64,000 nt of DNA. Source: Luteococcus sp048595755 (GTDB taxonomy: Bacteria; Actinomycetota; Actinomycetes; Propionibacteriales; Propionibacteriaceae). Numbering within the stretch: the first letter of the stretch is position 1; each line of letters starts with the position of its first letter. The translations under genes were made by a program, and so were the position numbers. The notes under the pieces were generated by a model that did not search any database, was not told the DNA's origin, and saw only the letters and a list, made by a program, of their open reading frames with translations. The DNA lies in contig NZ_CP184360.1 in the NCBI RefSeq assembly GCF_048595755.1, positions 2,542,001 through 2,606,000 on the forward strand, read 5' to 3'. Below, in pieces: positions 8,206 to 15,813 of this stretch.

Positions 8206-9072
8206 CTAGGTGATCACGACCTCGAGGCGGGATGATCGCCCTCGGCGTTGTCTGATGAAGAGGAAGGCTGCCCAGCCCAGCACGATGTGCACCCAGACGA
8301 GGATTGCCGCCTCAGGGGAAGTCAGGTCGACCTCCACACCAGCCGGCAACCAGTCGAGCCCGCCCATCACCAGACGGGTCACCGTGAGTTGACCGAGGTG
8401 GAAGCCGATCGCGGCCAGCAGCCCGTCCGGGCCGGTGCGCCGAGCTGCCGCCAAGGCGAACCCGAACAGAACCAGGTGGACGACATAGACCACCAGATCA
8501 CCGCGCGGTGGTGCGGCAGGTGCGCCCGCCAATCGGGCCACCCAGTCGCTGACTGGAGGGGCGAGCAGGGCGCCCACCACGAACAGGGCGGTCGTGATCG
8601 CGGATGCCCAGCGTTCGCCCAGCCCATCGCCAAGATTCGTCCACGCATACCCGCGCAAGGCCAACTCTTCGGGAATCGCCTCGAAGCAGGTCAACAGCAG
8701 TGTGTTGAGCATCAGGAACTCCCCAAGGACCACCAGGTCGACCGACCGTACGTTGGCCGCCCCCAGTGCGATGGCACTGAACCACGTCACCGCGCCTGTT
8801 GCCAACGCGACGCCAATCCCCAGCATCAACCCCTGCACCCGATGCCCAGACAGCCCCAGCGTGTGGATGGGTCGCCGATCGACTCGTCGTCGCAGCAGTG
8901 AAACCGCCGCCACGACCAACAGCAGCATCAGGGCCCCCTGGGTTAGCTGAGTGACCAGCGGTGGGTGGCCGAGGTGAGTCACGATTCGTCCGGCTCCGCT
9001 GGCGAGGCCCAGTGACAGAGCCAGCACCAGCATGCCCACGAGGGCACGCCCCAGCACACCTGCGCGGTTCAT
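8206..9072 (-). CDS. CPBP-family intramembrane metalloprotease
   Basis: The 288-residue protein has about eight hydrophobic helices and the CPBP (Abi/Rce1-like) first motif EExxxR at residues 135-140 (PEELALRGYAW), with a later GFHLGQL containing the conserved His of the family. CPBP members process membrane or secreted peptides; some give bacteriocin self-immunity. The start ATG at 9072 overlaps the tetR stop by 4 bp (ATGA), so the pair forms an operon and the regulator probably controls this protein. A longer upstream frame exists but overlaps tetR and has no conserved sequence. Confidence 0.85.
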   Translation of the reverse strand: MNRAGVLGRALVGMLVLALSLGLASGAGRIVTHLGHPPLVTQLTQGALMLLLVVAAVSLLRRRVDRRPIHTLGLSGHRVQGLMLGIGVALATGAVTWFSAIALGAANVRSVDLVVLGEFLMLNTLLLTCFEAIPEELALRGYAWTNLGDGLGERWASAITTALFVVGALLAPPVSDWVARLAGAPAAPPRGDLVVYVVHLVLFGFALAAARRTGPDGLLAAIGFHLGQLTVTRLVMGGLDWLPAGVEVDLTSPEAAILVWVHIVLGWAAFLFIRQRRGRSSRLEVVIT

Positions 9073-9632
9073 GGGGCTCCCTCGGTGAACAGCTCGAGGA
9101 AGCTCTCGAGATCGGCCAAGGCCTTCGACGGGTCGTCGTGGCTGAGGGCGCGCACTGTGAAGCCGTCCACTGAGGCAAGCAGCATTGACGCGGCCGCCTC
9201 GGGCGGAATGCGTAACGCCAACTCGTTGCGGTGGGCATCCAGCCAGTCGCCCAGCAACTGCAGTGTGGCGGTGTCGTTGTCGATGACCAGTGTCCTCAGG
9301 CGGGGATCCGTGGCCGCGGCAGCGGAGAAGGCCAGCCACGCGCTGGCATCTGCCCGGCGCTGCTCATCGAGCGGGAACCAAGCCAGCAGCAGGTCAAGCA
9401 GCACTCTGCGAGGTTCGCCCGAGAGCCCGACCTCCGACAGGCGTTGCTCCATCCGGTCGTTGACGTGTTCGAGTGCTGCGGTGAGCAAGTCGCTTTTCGT
9501 CCTGAACCAGTACTGGACGGTTGCTGGCGAAACCCCCGCCTCGGCGGCCACGCTGCGAACCGAGACGGCGCTGACGCCCCCGCGGGCCATCACGGCGAGC
9601 AGAGCGTCAAGGACGGCAGTGCGGGATGTCAT
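9069..9632 (-). CDS. TetR-family transcriptional regulator
   Basis: The 187-residue protein has an N-terminal TetR helix-turn-helix (about 6-50: GVSAVSVRSVAAEAGVSPAT then VQYWFRTKSDLL) and a helical ligand domain. The start is taken at 9632; eight further upstream residues are possible but not conserved. It is translationally coupled to the CPBP protease downstream and probably represses that operon. A short inverted repeat GAGT-N9-ACTC at 9633-9649, right before the start, is a candidate operator. Confidence 0.9.
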   Translation of the reverse strand: MTSRTAVLDALLAVMARGGVSAVSVRSVAAEAGVSPATVQYWFRTKSDLLTAALEHVNDRMEQRLSEVGLSGEPRRVLLDLLLAWFPLDEQRRADASAWLAFSAAAATDPRLRTLVIDNDTATLQLLGDWLDAHRNELALRIPPEAAASMLLASVDGFTVRALSHDDPSKALADLESFLELFTEGAP

Positions 9633-9649
9633 GAGTCCGTAATACACTC
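9633..9649. promoter_or_regulatory. Candidate TetR operator / divergent promoter region
   Basis: GAGT and ACTC arms flank 9 nt between tetR (leftward) and a tiny rightward transcription unit. The rightward -10 TACACT (9643-9648) lies inside it. The arms are short, so this is weak. Confidence 0.3.
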
Positions 9650-9654
9650 GTACC

Positions 9655-9693
9655 ATGCGAATGTACAGGGACGCTGTGAACCACCGGCGATGA
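9655..9693 (+). CDS. Putative leaderless micro-ORF, 12 residues
   Basis: ATG at 9655 follows TACACT (9643-9648) by 6 nt and opens MRMYRDAVNHRR, then TGA. The stop overlaps the ATG of a second micro-ORF at 9690 (ATGA). It is short and rich in Arg and His, like a leader peptide, but no biosynthetic gene follows; a terminator does. It could equally be the start of a non-coding RNA. Confidence 0.3.
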   Translation: MRMYRDAVNHRR

Positions 9694-9731
9694 GTTTCGA
9701 CAAGCCTTCCGCCAACTCCACAGCGAAGTGA
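9690..9731 (+). CDS. Putative coupled micro-ORF, 13 residues
   Basis: The ORF encodes MSFDKPSANSTAK, starting in an ATGA overlap with the preceding micro-ORF and ending 6 bp before a strong terminator. No homologue is recognised. It is reported because promoter, two coupled ORFs and terminator together span only about 120 bp on the plus strand. Confidence 0.25.
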   Translation: MSFDKPSANSTAK

Positions 9732-9737
9732 GATGGG

Positions 9738-9767
9738 AACCCGTCGGGCCGTGTGGCCCGACGGGTT
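9738..9767 (+). terminator. Strong terminator between micro-ORFs and nuclease gene
   Basis: A perfect 13-bp stem with a GTGT loop ends in TTCTTT on the plus strand, which fits rightward termination of the micro-ORF unit. The hairpin also lies 30 bp after the stop of the leftward exo/endonuclease gene, so it may act both ways. Confidence 0.8.
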
Positions 9768-9797
9768 CTTTGCTGCCGGCTCAGGGAAGGGGAGGCC

Positions 9798-10727
9798 TCA
9801 GAGCTGGACCAGGGCCTGCACCGGAGCATGGTCGGAGGGATAGCGGCCGTTCTTGTCACGGAAGACGTTGATGGCGGCGCGCTTGACCCGTACGTCCTTG
9901 CTGCTCAGCACCCAGTCGATGCGGTCATTGCCGGCCACCGGGTCCTTGTAGCCAGGGAAGGTGTTCCAGGCCGGGGTGAGCTGGTCTTCTGCGACATCCC
10001 AGGTGTCGAGCAGCGGTCCGGCGCCGACCAGGGTTTCGTAGGCGCCCGAGCGGTGGACGGAGGAGTTGAAGTCGCCCGTCACGAGCAGGGGGAGTCCGGC
10101 CAATTCATCGGTGGCGAGGGCCAGGATTGCATCCGCGCTCTTGATCCGCGCCGGTTCGGACTGGTGGTCGAAGTGGGTGTTCACCATCGCGAACTCGGTG
10201 CCACGACGCACGTCGCGCAGTCTGGCCCAGACGACGATCCGGGTCACCGTGTTGCCCCAGGTTGCGGAGCCGATCACCTGGGGAGTGTCCGACAGCCAGA
10301 ACTGGTCCCACTCGAGAACCTCGTAGCGTGTGCTGTCGTAGAAGATCGCGGAGTACTCGTCCTTGCTCCCGCCCTTGCGGCCGTACCCGAGCATCTTGTG
10401 CTGCGGCAAGGCGTCCTCGATGGCACCGAGCTGGCCGAACTGGGCCTCCTGCACACCCAGCAGCGTGGGACGCTCGGTCTCGAGCAGCTGGGTCACCAGC
10501 GGGCGACGCTCGGGCCAGTGGTCGGGCTCGCCGGGCTTGGTGGAGCTGGAACGGTCGAGCCGAATGTTGAAGCTCATCACGTGGATCTCGTGGCGCTTGG
10601 CCTTGCCGATCAGGGCGCGGCCACCTCGTGAGGCAGCCTGCGCGGGGGCAGCGGAGTGGCCGAGGGCACCGGCGACGGCCACGGCTCCGGAACCGGCCAG
10701 CACGCCACGGCGGGTCAGTGCGTTCAT
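9798..10727 (-). CDS. Secreted endonuclease/exonuclease/phosphatase-fold protein
   Basis: The 309-residue protein starts with MNALTRRGVLAGSGAVAVAG, a twin-arginine-type signal with the predicted cut near APAQA, so it is probably exported. The mature part has the EEP fold: SFNIRLD near 52, the metal-binding Glu in VQEAQ, NTHFDHQ, GDFNSS, DWVLSS and a final SDHAPV. This order matches the DNase I/sphingomyelinase/inositol-phosphatase superfamily; the substrate is unknown. The ATG at 10727 has AGGAGACAAGGAA before it. Confidence 0.88.
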   Translation of the reverse strand: MNALTRRGVLAGSGAVAVAGALGHSAAPAQAASRGGRALIGKAKRHEIHVMSFNIRLDRSSSTKPGEPDHWPERRPLVTQLLETERPTLLGVQEAQFGQLGAIEDALPQHKMLGYGRKGGSKDEYSAIFYDSTRYEVLEWDQFWLSDTPQVIGSATWGNTVTRIVVWARLRDVRRGTEFAMVNTHFDHQSEPARIKSADAILALATDELAGLPLLVTGDFNSSVHRSGAYETLVGAGPLLDTWDVAEDQLTPAWNTFPGYKDPVAGNDRIDWVLSSKDVRVKRAAINVFRDKNGRYPSDHAPVQALVQL

Positions 10728-10845
10728 TTCCTTGTCTCCTTGGGTTCGGGGGTGTCCCCACGAGCCTAGGAAGGCACCATGCACCCCGCGGTGACAGCGG
10801 AGTGAACAGTTCGCGACAAGGGCGGACCGGGATCGGCGTCCAAGC

Positions 10846-11571
10846 TCACCACAGACCGAGGAAGTGGGTCGCCCAGGGGCCCAGCATCAGCAGCCAACCC
10901 ACGGGCAGGTAGCTCCACAGGGTCGTGGCCCAGTCGGGATCGTTGCGGTATTCCTTGATGCCCGACCAGGTGAACACGACGGTGTAGAGGACGAGCACAA
11001 CCAAGGACAGACCCGCCACGAGCTGCCAACCAACCAGCAGCAGGGGTGCGGAGGCGAGGACGGCGAAGACACACAAGGCGACCATGACGAGCACGAGTGT
11101 CAGACCGGTGAGAAGCGTGTGCCGATACAAAAGGTGCGGGGGAAGCTGGGTCAACAGCAGCACGACGGCGAGCATTCCCAGCGGTCCCAAGACCGCTCCA
11201 ACGGTGACGGTGATGTGGTCCTGCCCCCGTGCCATCGCCGCCACGCTGAGGAAGGAGGCCAGGCAGCTCATCACCATCAGGAAGACCATCAGGATTCCGA
11301 GAACATGGACGCGGGTGGCTCCCAGGGCCCGTGCCAGGGCGTGGCCCGGGCTGGTCTGGACGGGGTCGAGGGGGAATTCCAGACGGTCGGCAAAGGCCAC
11401 CGGATCACCGAACTGGGCCTTGGGTCCGGTGCGAACGCGGCGACAGACGTCCTGTACGTATCCATAGGCGTCGTTGACCTCGCGGGCGCCCACGCCACGC
11501 GCCTCCAGTCGGTGGACCATGGCCTGGATCCATGCGGCGTCGGCTCCCGTGAATTCACCAGCTGTGCGCAT
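10846..11571 (-). CDS. HAAS-domain-like membrane protein
   Basis: The 241-residue protein has a soluble N-terminal helical part (about 1-75) with the FGDPVAFADRL pattern typical of HAAS domains, then about five transmembrane helices. HAAS proteins are thought to be signalling or sensor membrane proteins, often next to PadR regulators; none is nearby. The ATG at 11571 follows TATCCT (11578-11583, minus strand) by 6 nt, so it is probably leaderless. Longer upstream frames run into the oppositely oriented neighbour and are rejected. Confidence 0.6.
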   Translation of the reverse strand: MRTAGEFTGADAAWIQAMVHRLEARGVGAREVNDAYGYVQDVCRRVRTGPKAQFGDPVAFADRLEFPLDPVQTSPGHALARALGATRVHVLGILMVFLMVMSCLASFLSVAAMARGQDHITVTVGAVLGPLGMLAVVLLLTQLPPHLLYRHTLLTGLTLVLVMVALCVFAVLASAPLLLVGWQLVAGLSLVVLVLYTVVFTWSGIKEYRNDPDWATTLWSYLPVGWLLMLGPWATHFLGLW

Positions 11572-11683
11572 GTCGGCAGGATAATGGGTCGCCAGTCCAA
11601 GATTTCCTGCGGCCGTGCCCGGGCAGTACGTCATGGGCGAAATGACTTGTCCCAGTCGGGTGCCTTTCGCCAATGTGAAGGGC

Positions 11684-12040
11684 ATGAGCACCGACGATCT
11701 TGGAAATGCCGAAACCATGCGCGACGACCTGGACCGAGACCTGGACGGTCTGGAAGACCTCGAATCGCTGGAGGAGAGCGCCGATGCCAACCGCCCTTAC
11801 GGCGAGGTGACCGCACAGGACCTTGGCACCCAGGACCTCGTCGACGATGGCGCCGACTTGGCGCGCAGCTTGGACGACGACGAACAGATCGCCCACCGGG
11901 CCGATGCCGTGGTGCCCGTCGACGAGGCCGTCACGGTTGACGACATGGCGCATCAGGAGTCCATCGAGGAGCGAATCCAACAGGAGATTCCCGACGAGGC
12001 AAGCGACATCGTGCCGCCGGACGCGGGAAACCGCTTCTGA
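11684..12040 (+). CDS. DUF5709-like acidic protein
   Basis: The 118 residues are strongly acidic and low in complexity, with a closing motif ESIEERIQQEIPDE that resembles DUF5709 proteins of actinobacteria (function unknown). The ATG at 11684 has GAAGG 4 nt upstream; an in-frame ATG at 11615 would add unrelated residues. There is no signal peptide or membrane helix. The stop codon sits inside the bidirectional terminator shared with the GntR gene. Confidence 0.6.
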   Translation: MSTDDLGNAETMRDDLDRDLDGLEDLESLEESADANRPYGEVTAQDLGTQDLVDDGADLARSLDDDEQIAHRADAVVPVDEAVTVDDMAHQESIEERIQQEIPDEASDIVPPDAGNRF

Positions 12041-12076
12041 TCCCATCCAGCGTCATGGGGCGCTGACTGGGATCAG
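12037..12076. terminator. Bidirectional terminator between convergent genes
   Basis: CTGATCCCA (12037-12045) pairs with TGGGATCAG (12068-12076), and inner CAGCG/CGCTG extend the stem. Both stop codons (12038-12040 plus, 12073-12075 minus) lie in the stem. Confidence 0.75.
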
Positions 12077-12723
12077 GCTTCGGCCTTGGTGCCCAACAGC
12101 TCTGCGGCTGCTTCCATGTGCTCGCTCAAGACTGGGCGAACCCGGTCTGGGTCGCCGGTCCGCAGGGCATCAATGATGGGCTGGTGATGGGCGCTGGTCA
12201 TGAGGGAAGCGGCTCCTTCATCAACCCATGCGAGCGCGGCAATACGCATCAAGTCCTTGATGCCGCACCACATGTTCAACAACATCGTGTTTCCAGCGGA
12301 AGCAACGAGGATCTGGTGGAAGTCGAGATCGATCTCGAAGCGCTGCGCGTAGCTCATCCCCTCCCCGGACTCGGGGAGTTGCGTGGCCATCTGGCTCACG
12401 ATTTCTTGGGCGTCTGGCCGTTTCAAAAACAGCGTCACGGCCCGCCCTTCGAGCGCGTCGCGAACTTGGAAGAGTTCCTCGATGTCGCGCTTGGACAGCT
12501 TTCTCACATAGAGGCTGTTGCGCTCCTTGCCCTCCAGCAGCCCACTGTTCTGCAGGATTCGCAGCGCCTCCCTCACAGTTCCGCGACTGACCCCGAACTG
12601 GCTGGAGAGTTCGACCTCCGCCATCCGGGATCCCGGGGGAAATGTTCCGTCCAGGATCCCTTCGCGCAGTCGGTCCAGCAACTGCTCGCGCAGCGTGCTC
12701 CGGTTCAGTGCTGCAAGGGACAC
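12073..12723 (-). CDS. GntR-family regulator (FadR/FCD type)
   Basis: The 216-residue protein has an N-terminal winged helix (about 10-75; SRMAEVELSSQFGVSRGTV, then REALRILQ) and a C-terminal helical FCD domain with Asp/His ligands expected for metal or carboxylate binding (DLDFHQILV, SEHMEAA). Such regulators commonly sense sugar acids. The GTG start at 12723 has GGAGAG upstream. It follows the split transketolase genes on the same strand and probably controls the whole island through palindromes at 15594-15606 and 15659-15684. Confidence 0.9.
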   Translation of the reverse strand: MSLAALNRSTLREQLLDRLREGILDGTFPPGSRMAEVELSSQFGVSRGTVREALRILQNSGLLEGKERNSLYVRKLSKRDIEELFQVRDALEGRAVTLFLKRPDAQEIVSQMATQLPESGEGMSYAQRFEIDLDFHQILVASAGNTMLLNMWCGIKDLMRIAALAWVDEGAASLMTSAHHQPIIDALRTGDPDRVRPVLSEHMEAAAELLGTKAEA

Positions 12724-12804
12724 GAGGGCCTCTCCGTTTCTCGGGTACGAGCGAATCCTACGCCCCTTCTATCACGCCCGGAGCGTGGTGAGGCTCCAGA
12801 AGCG

Positions 12805-12851
12805 GTCGCTCATGAGGCGGAGGGACGCGAAAAATCCGCCTCATGAGCGAC
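12805..12851. repeat. Perfect 17-bp inverted repeat between transketolase and gntR
   Basis: Arms GTCGCTCATGAGGCGGA (12805-12821) and its exact complement (12835-12851) flank a 13-nt loop. It starts 9 bp after the transketolase stop on the minus strand. In transcript sense the T run lies in the loop, so it is an atypical terminator or an RNA-processing hairpin that lowers gntR expression. Confidence 0.7.
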
Positions 12852-12859
12852 GCTTGGGT

Positions 12860-13855
12860 TCAACGACCCTGCGGCTTCACTCCTACCGAGCCGTGTGCAG
12901 GAGTCAGGGTGAGCAGTTCGTGGGCCGTAGCGATGATGTTCGCAGTCGTGATGCCGTTGAGCTCGAGTAGCTCGTCGTAGGTGGCCGACTGACCGAACTG
13001 ATCTTGCACTCCGATCCGGCGCACCACGGCACCCCCCTCTTCGGCGACCACCTCACTCACGGCGCCGCCCAAGCCGCCGAGGACGGTGTGGTCCTCGACA
13101 GTGATGATGCGGCCCTGGCACTGCATGCTGCGCATGACCTCATCTCGGTCCAGCGGCTTGATCGTGTGCATGTCGACCACGCGAGGATTGATGCCGCTCG
13201 CATTGAGCTGCTCAGCCGCCTCCAGAGCGAGACGTACGGTGTCGCCGTTGGCGATGATGGCCAGATCATCGCCTTCCCGCAGGACCTTCGCCTTGCCGAT
13301 CTCGAACTCCTCATCCGGTCCGTAGATGGAGGGCATTGCGTCGCGGGTGAAGCGCAGGAAGAGGGGCCCCTGCCATTCGGCCGCTGCGCGAGTGAGCTTT
13401 CGGGTGGAGTGGTAGTCGGCGGGCATCACGACGGTCATCCCGGGGAAGGTGCGCAAGACCCCCATGTCCTCGATCGCTTGGTGGCTACCGCCGTCATTGC
13501 CCGGGGTGAGCCCACCGTGGCTGCACGCGATCTTCACGTTGAGCTTCGGGTAGCAGATGGACTGACGGATCTGTTCGCCCATGCGAAGTGAGCCGAAGAC
13601 CGCATAGGTGGCCACGAAGGGGATCTTGCCGGTGGTGGCCAGGCCCGCCGCCAGACCCGCCGCATTCTGCTCGGCAATGCCGACGTTGACGTGCTGCTGG
13701 GGGAGCTCCTTGGCGAAGGCGTCGGTCTTGCAGGACTTCGCGATGTCCACGTCGATCACGTAGATGTCAGGGTTTTGCTTGCCCAAGGCCACGATCTCGT
13801 CGCCGAAGGCGGCGCGGGTGGGCTTCTTGTTGTCGTGGTCAACGGTGTACGTCAT
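12860..13855 (-). CDS. Transketolase, C-terminal subunit (split enzyme)
   Basis: The 331-residue protein carries the pyrimidine-binding domain (about 13-180; the catalytic Glu is in VGIAEQNAAGLAAGLA) and the C-terminal transketolase domain. Together with the 297-residue subunit encoded next to it, it forms a split transketolase that uses thiamine diphosphate to move two-carbon ketol units. Its start overlaps the stop of the N-terminal subunit gene by 4 bp (ATGA). Split transketolases in catabolic clusters often act on unusual ketoses rather than in the pentose phosphate pathway. Confidence 0.93.
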   Translation of the reverse strand: MTYTVDHDNKKPTRAAFGDEIVALGKQNPDIYVIDVDIAKSCKTDAFAKELPQQHVNVGIAEQNAAGLAAGLATTGKIPFVATYAVFGSLRMGEQIRQSICYPKLNVKIACSHGGLTPGNDGGSHQAIEDMGVLRTFPGMTVVMPADYHSTRKLTRAAAEWQGPLFLRFTRDAMPSIYGPDEEFEIGKAKVLREGDDLAIIANGDTVRLALEAAEQLNASGINPRVVDMHTIKPLDRDEVMRSMQCQGRIITVEDHTVLGGLGGAVSEVVAEEGGAVVRRIGVQDQFGQSATYDELLELNGITTANIIATAHELLTLTPAHGSVGVKPQGR

Positions 13856-14745
13856 CGGTCCAGCCCTTCCTCGATGTCCTCGATTGCTTCCTCGTACTGC
13901 TCACGGTCTGGCGGCGAATCCAGCTCTTGCAGGGCCTGGTTCCACTGTTCCTCGTTGGGCGCGGTGCCGTGCCATGAGGCGACATCCTCCATGTAGGAGA
14001 CGCCCTTGCCCTTGATGGTGTGCAGGACGATTCCCTTGGGGCGGCCATCCTTCTTGTTGCGCAGCTGGTCGAAGAGATCCGCAATGGCCTCCATGTCGTG
14101 GCCATCGACCTCGTGGGCGTCGTAGCCGAAGGCCTCCAACTTCTTGACGAAGTCGAGGTTGGGGCTGACTTCGTCGGTGTGCCCGTCAATCTGCAGGTTG
14201 TTCTGGTCGATGATTGCGAAGAAGTTGTCGAGCTTGTAGGTGTGGGCGCACTGGAGCGCCTCCCAGACCTGCCCCTCCTGGCACTCCCCGTCGCCCAACA
14301 GGCAGAAGACGCGGTAGTCCTTGTCATCGCGCTTGCCGGCCAAAGCCATGCCCACCGCCGGCGAGATCCCCTGGCCCAGTGATCCGGTCGAGATCTCCAC
14401 ACCCGGGCACTTCTTGCTGTCCGGGTGGCCCTGGAAGGGGGAGCCCTTCTTGCGCAGGGTGTGGATGGTCTCCATCGGCACATAGCCCGTCATGGCGAGG
14501 GCCGAATAGAGGATGGGGGCCACATGGCCCTTGGACAGGACGAATCGGTCGCGGTCGGACCAGTCCGGTTCCTGAGGGCGGTGGTTCATCTCGTGGAAGT
14601 AGAGGTAGGAGACGAGGTCGGCTGCCGAGAGCGATCCTCCCGGATGACCGGACTGGGCTTCGTAGACCATGGTCACGGCCGTCTTGCGGAGCTCCTTGGC
14701 GTAATCCTTGAGTTGCTCGATATTGGTGTTCTGCACTGTTCTCAC
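13852..14745 (-). CDS. Transketolase, N-terminal subunit (split enzyme)
   Basis: The 297-residue subunit holds the pyrophosphate-binding domain: GHPGGSLSAADL near 33, the thiamine diphosphate/metal motif GDGECQEGQVWEA near 151 and DQNNLQIDG. It is coupled to the C-terminal subunit gene by a 4-bp overlap, giving balanced synthesis. The SDR dehydrogenase gene lies 19 bp upstream on the same strand, so all three probably share one transcript. The housekeeping transketolase is expected elsewhere. Confidence 0.94.
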   Translation of the reverse strand: MRTVQNTNIEQLKDYAKELRKTAVTMVYEAQSGHPGGSLSAADLVSYLYFHEMNHRPQEPDWSDRDRFVLSKGHVAPILYSALAMTGYVPMETIHTLRKKGSPFQGHPDSKKCPGVEISTGSLGQGISPAVGMALAGKRDDKDYRVFCLLGDGECQEGQVWEALQCAHTYKLDNFFAIIDQNNLQIDGHTDEVSPNLDFVKKLEAFGYDAHEVDGHDMEAIADLFDQLRNKKDGRPKGIVLHTIKGKGVSYMEDVASWHGTAPNEEQWNQALQELDSPPDREQYEEAIEDIEEGLDR

Positions 14746-14764
14746 CTTCTGTCGTGGTCGCCCG

Positions 14765-15541
14765 TCAGGCGATGTAGGTGCCGCCGTTGATTGAATGGGT
14801 GCAACCGGTGATGTAGGCCGAGTCCTCGCTGGACAGCCAGCACACCAAGGCGGCGATCTCCCACGGCTGCGCCTGACGCTTCAGCGGGACGGCTGCCGCC
14901 AGAGCCTGTTCGGTTTCGTCGGAGGACCCGATTCGGATTTCGGTGTCCACCACGCCGGGGGCCACCGCATTCACCGTGATTCCGTGCTCGGCCAGCTCAC
15001 GCGCCATGCCTCGAGTCAGCCCCAGTACGCCGGCCTTGGCAGCGGCATACGAGGTCTTGCTGAAGACCCCGCCCCCGTGCTGTGCGGTGACCGACGACAT
15101 GTTGACCACGCGGCCGTAGCCGCCCTCGATCATCTGGGGGACCAGCGCCTGGCTGAGCAGGAAGCTTCCGGTCAGGTTCACGGCGATGACGCGGTTCCAT
15201 TCCTCCAGACCGATCTCGAGGAAGCCCTTGGGGGAGGGGATGCCGGCAATGTTGGCCAAGGCGCCCACCGGGGGCAGCGCGGATTCCAGGATCGCCGTGG
15301 CAACTTGTTCGACCGATGCCGCGTCGGCCACGTTTGCAGTGAAGCACTCGATAGCCGCGCCGGGCACCTCGTCGCGCACGGTCTGCGCAGCCTGACGCAC
15401 GCCATCCTCGTTGATGTCCAGCATGGCGACCGCCCAACCTTCCCGCGCGAAGCGGAGGGCGGTGTTGTAGCCGATGCCCTTGAGAGATGAGGCCCCTGTG
15501 ACGACCGCCGTCCGGGTACCCACACCAGTTCCGTAGCCCAT
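14765..15541 (-). CDS. SDR-family NAD(P)-dependent dehydrogenase
   Basis: The 258-residue protein is a classical short-chain dehydrogenase: a Gly-rich loop TGASSLKGIG near 15 with two extra residues compared with the usual TGxxxGxG, an Asp after strand 2 (MLDINEDG) favouring NAD, NIAG, and catalytic Ser...YAAAK near 157. In this cluster it should oxidise or reduce a sugar, polyol or sugar acid; gluconate 5-dehydrogenase-like activity is one option. It is first in the leftward operon and its promoter region carries the palindromes. Confidence 0.88.
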   Translation of the reverse strand: MGYGTGVGTRTAVVTGASSLKGIGYNTALRFAREGWAVAMLDINEDGVRQAAQTVRDEVPGAAIECFTANVADAASVEQVATAILESALPPVGALANIAGIPSPKGFLEIGLEEWNRVIAVNLTGSFLLSQALVPQMIEGGYGRVVNMSSVTAQHGGGVFSKTSYAAAKAGVLGLTRGMARELAEHGITVNAVAPGVVDTEIRIGSSDETEQALAAAVPLKRQAQPWEIAALVCWLSSEDSAYITGCTHSINGGTYIA

Positions 15542-15593
15542 GTCGACTCTTCCTCCTTGACGGCGCGCCTTTGCTGCCGTCCTTTTGTTGAGT

Positions 15594-15606
15594 GTTGACA
15601 GTCAAC
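15594..15606. promoter_or_regulatory. Palindromic operator candidate 1
   Basis: GTTGACAGTCAAC is a palindrome around a central base, 53 bp before the SDR start. Size and place fit a GntR/FCD regulator site controlling the leftward operon. Confidence 0.6.
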
Positions 15607-15658
15607 CTCGGGGTGCAGTGGATCGTCAAGGGTGGGGGGTGTGAAAAGATCAATAGAA

Positions 15659-15684
15659 GTTGACTGTTGACACTCGACTGTCGA
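15659..15684. promoter_or_regulatory. Operator candidate 2, overlapping the gntP promoter
   Basis: GTTGACTGTTGAC (15659-15671) repeats the GTTGAC half-site of operator 1 and is followed by the palindrome TCGACTGTCGA (15674-15684). The cluster overlaps the TTGACA -35 element. Confidence 0.55.
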
Positions 15685-15696
15685 AACGCTTAGCGT
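15667..15696 (+). promoter_or_regulatory. Promoter of the GntP permease gene
   Basis: TTGACA (15667-15672) and TAGCGT (15691-15696) with an 18-nt spacer form one of the clearest sigma-70-type promoters in the window. Transcripts would have a leader of about 110 nt. The overlap with GTTGAC repeats suggests repression by the local GntR protein. Confidence 0.6.
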
Positions 15697-15813
15697 CGGC
15701 ACATCGCACCGGCTCACGGTGATGCTCTTCGCGGCCAACGCGGCCCGTCGGTCGTCAGGGAATCGGTTCGACACCAGGTCCAGAACAATGTCGTTCATCG
15801 ATCGGAGACACCC

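Noticed and set aside
12858..15541. Transketolase pair as a frameshifted single gene
   Set aside because: The two parts join by a regular ATGA overlap and each has proper ends for the known split form, so this is not a sequencing or mutation break.
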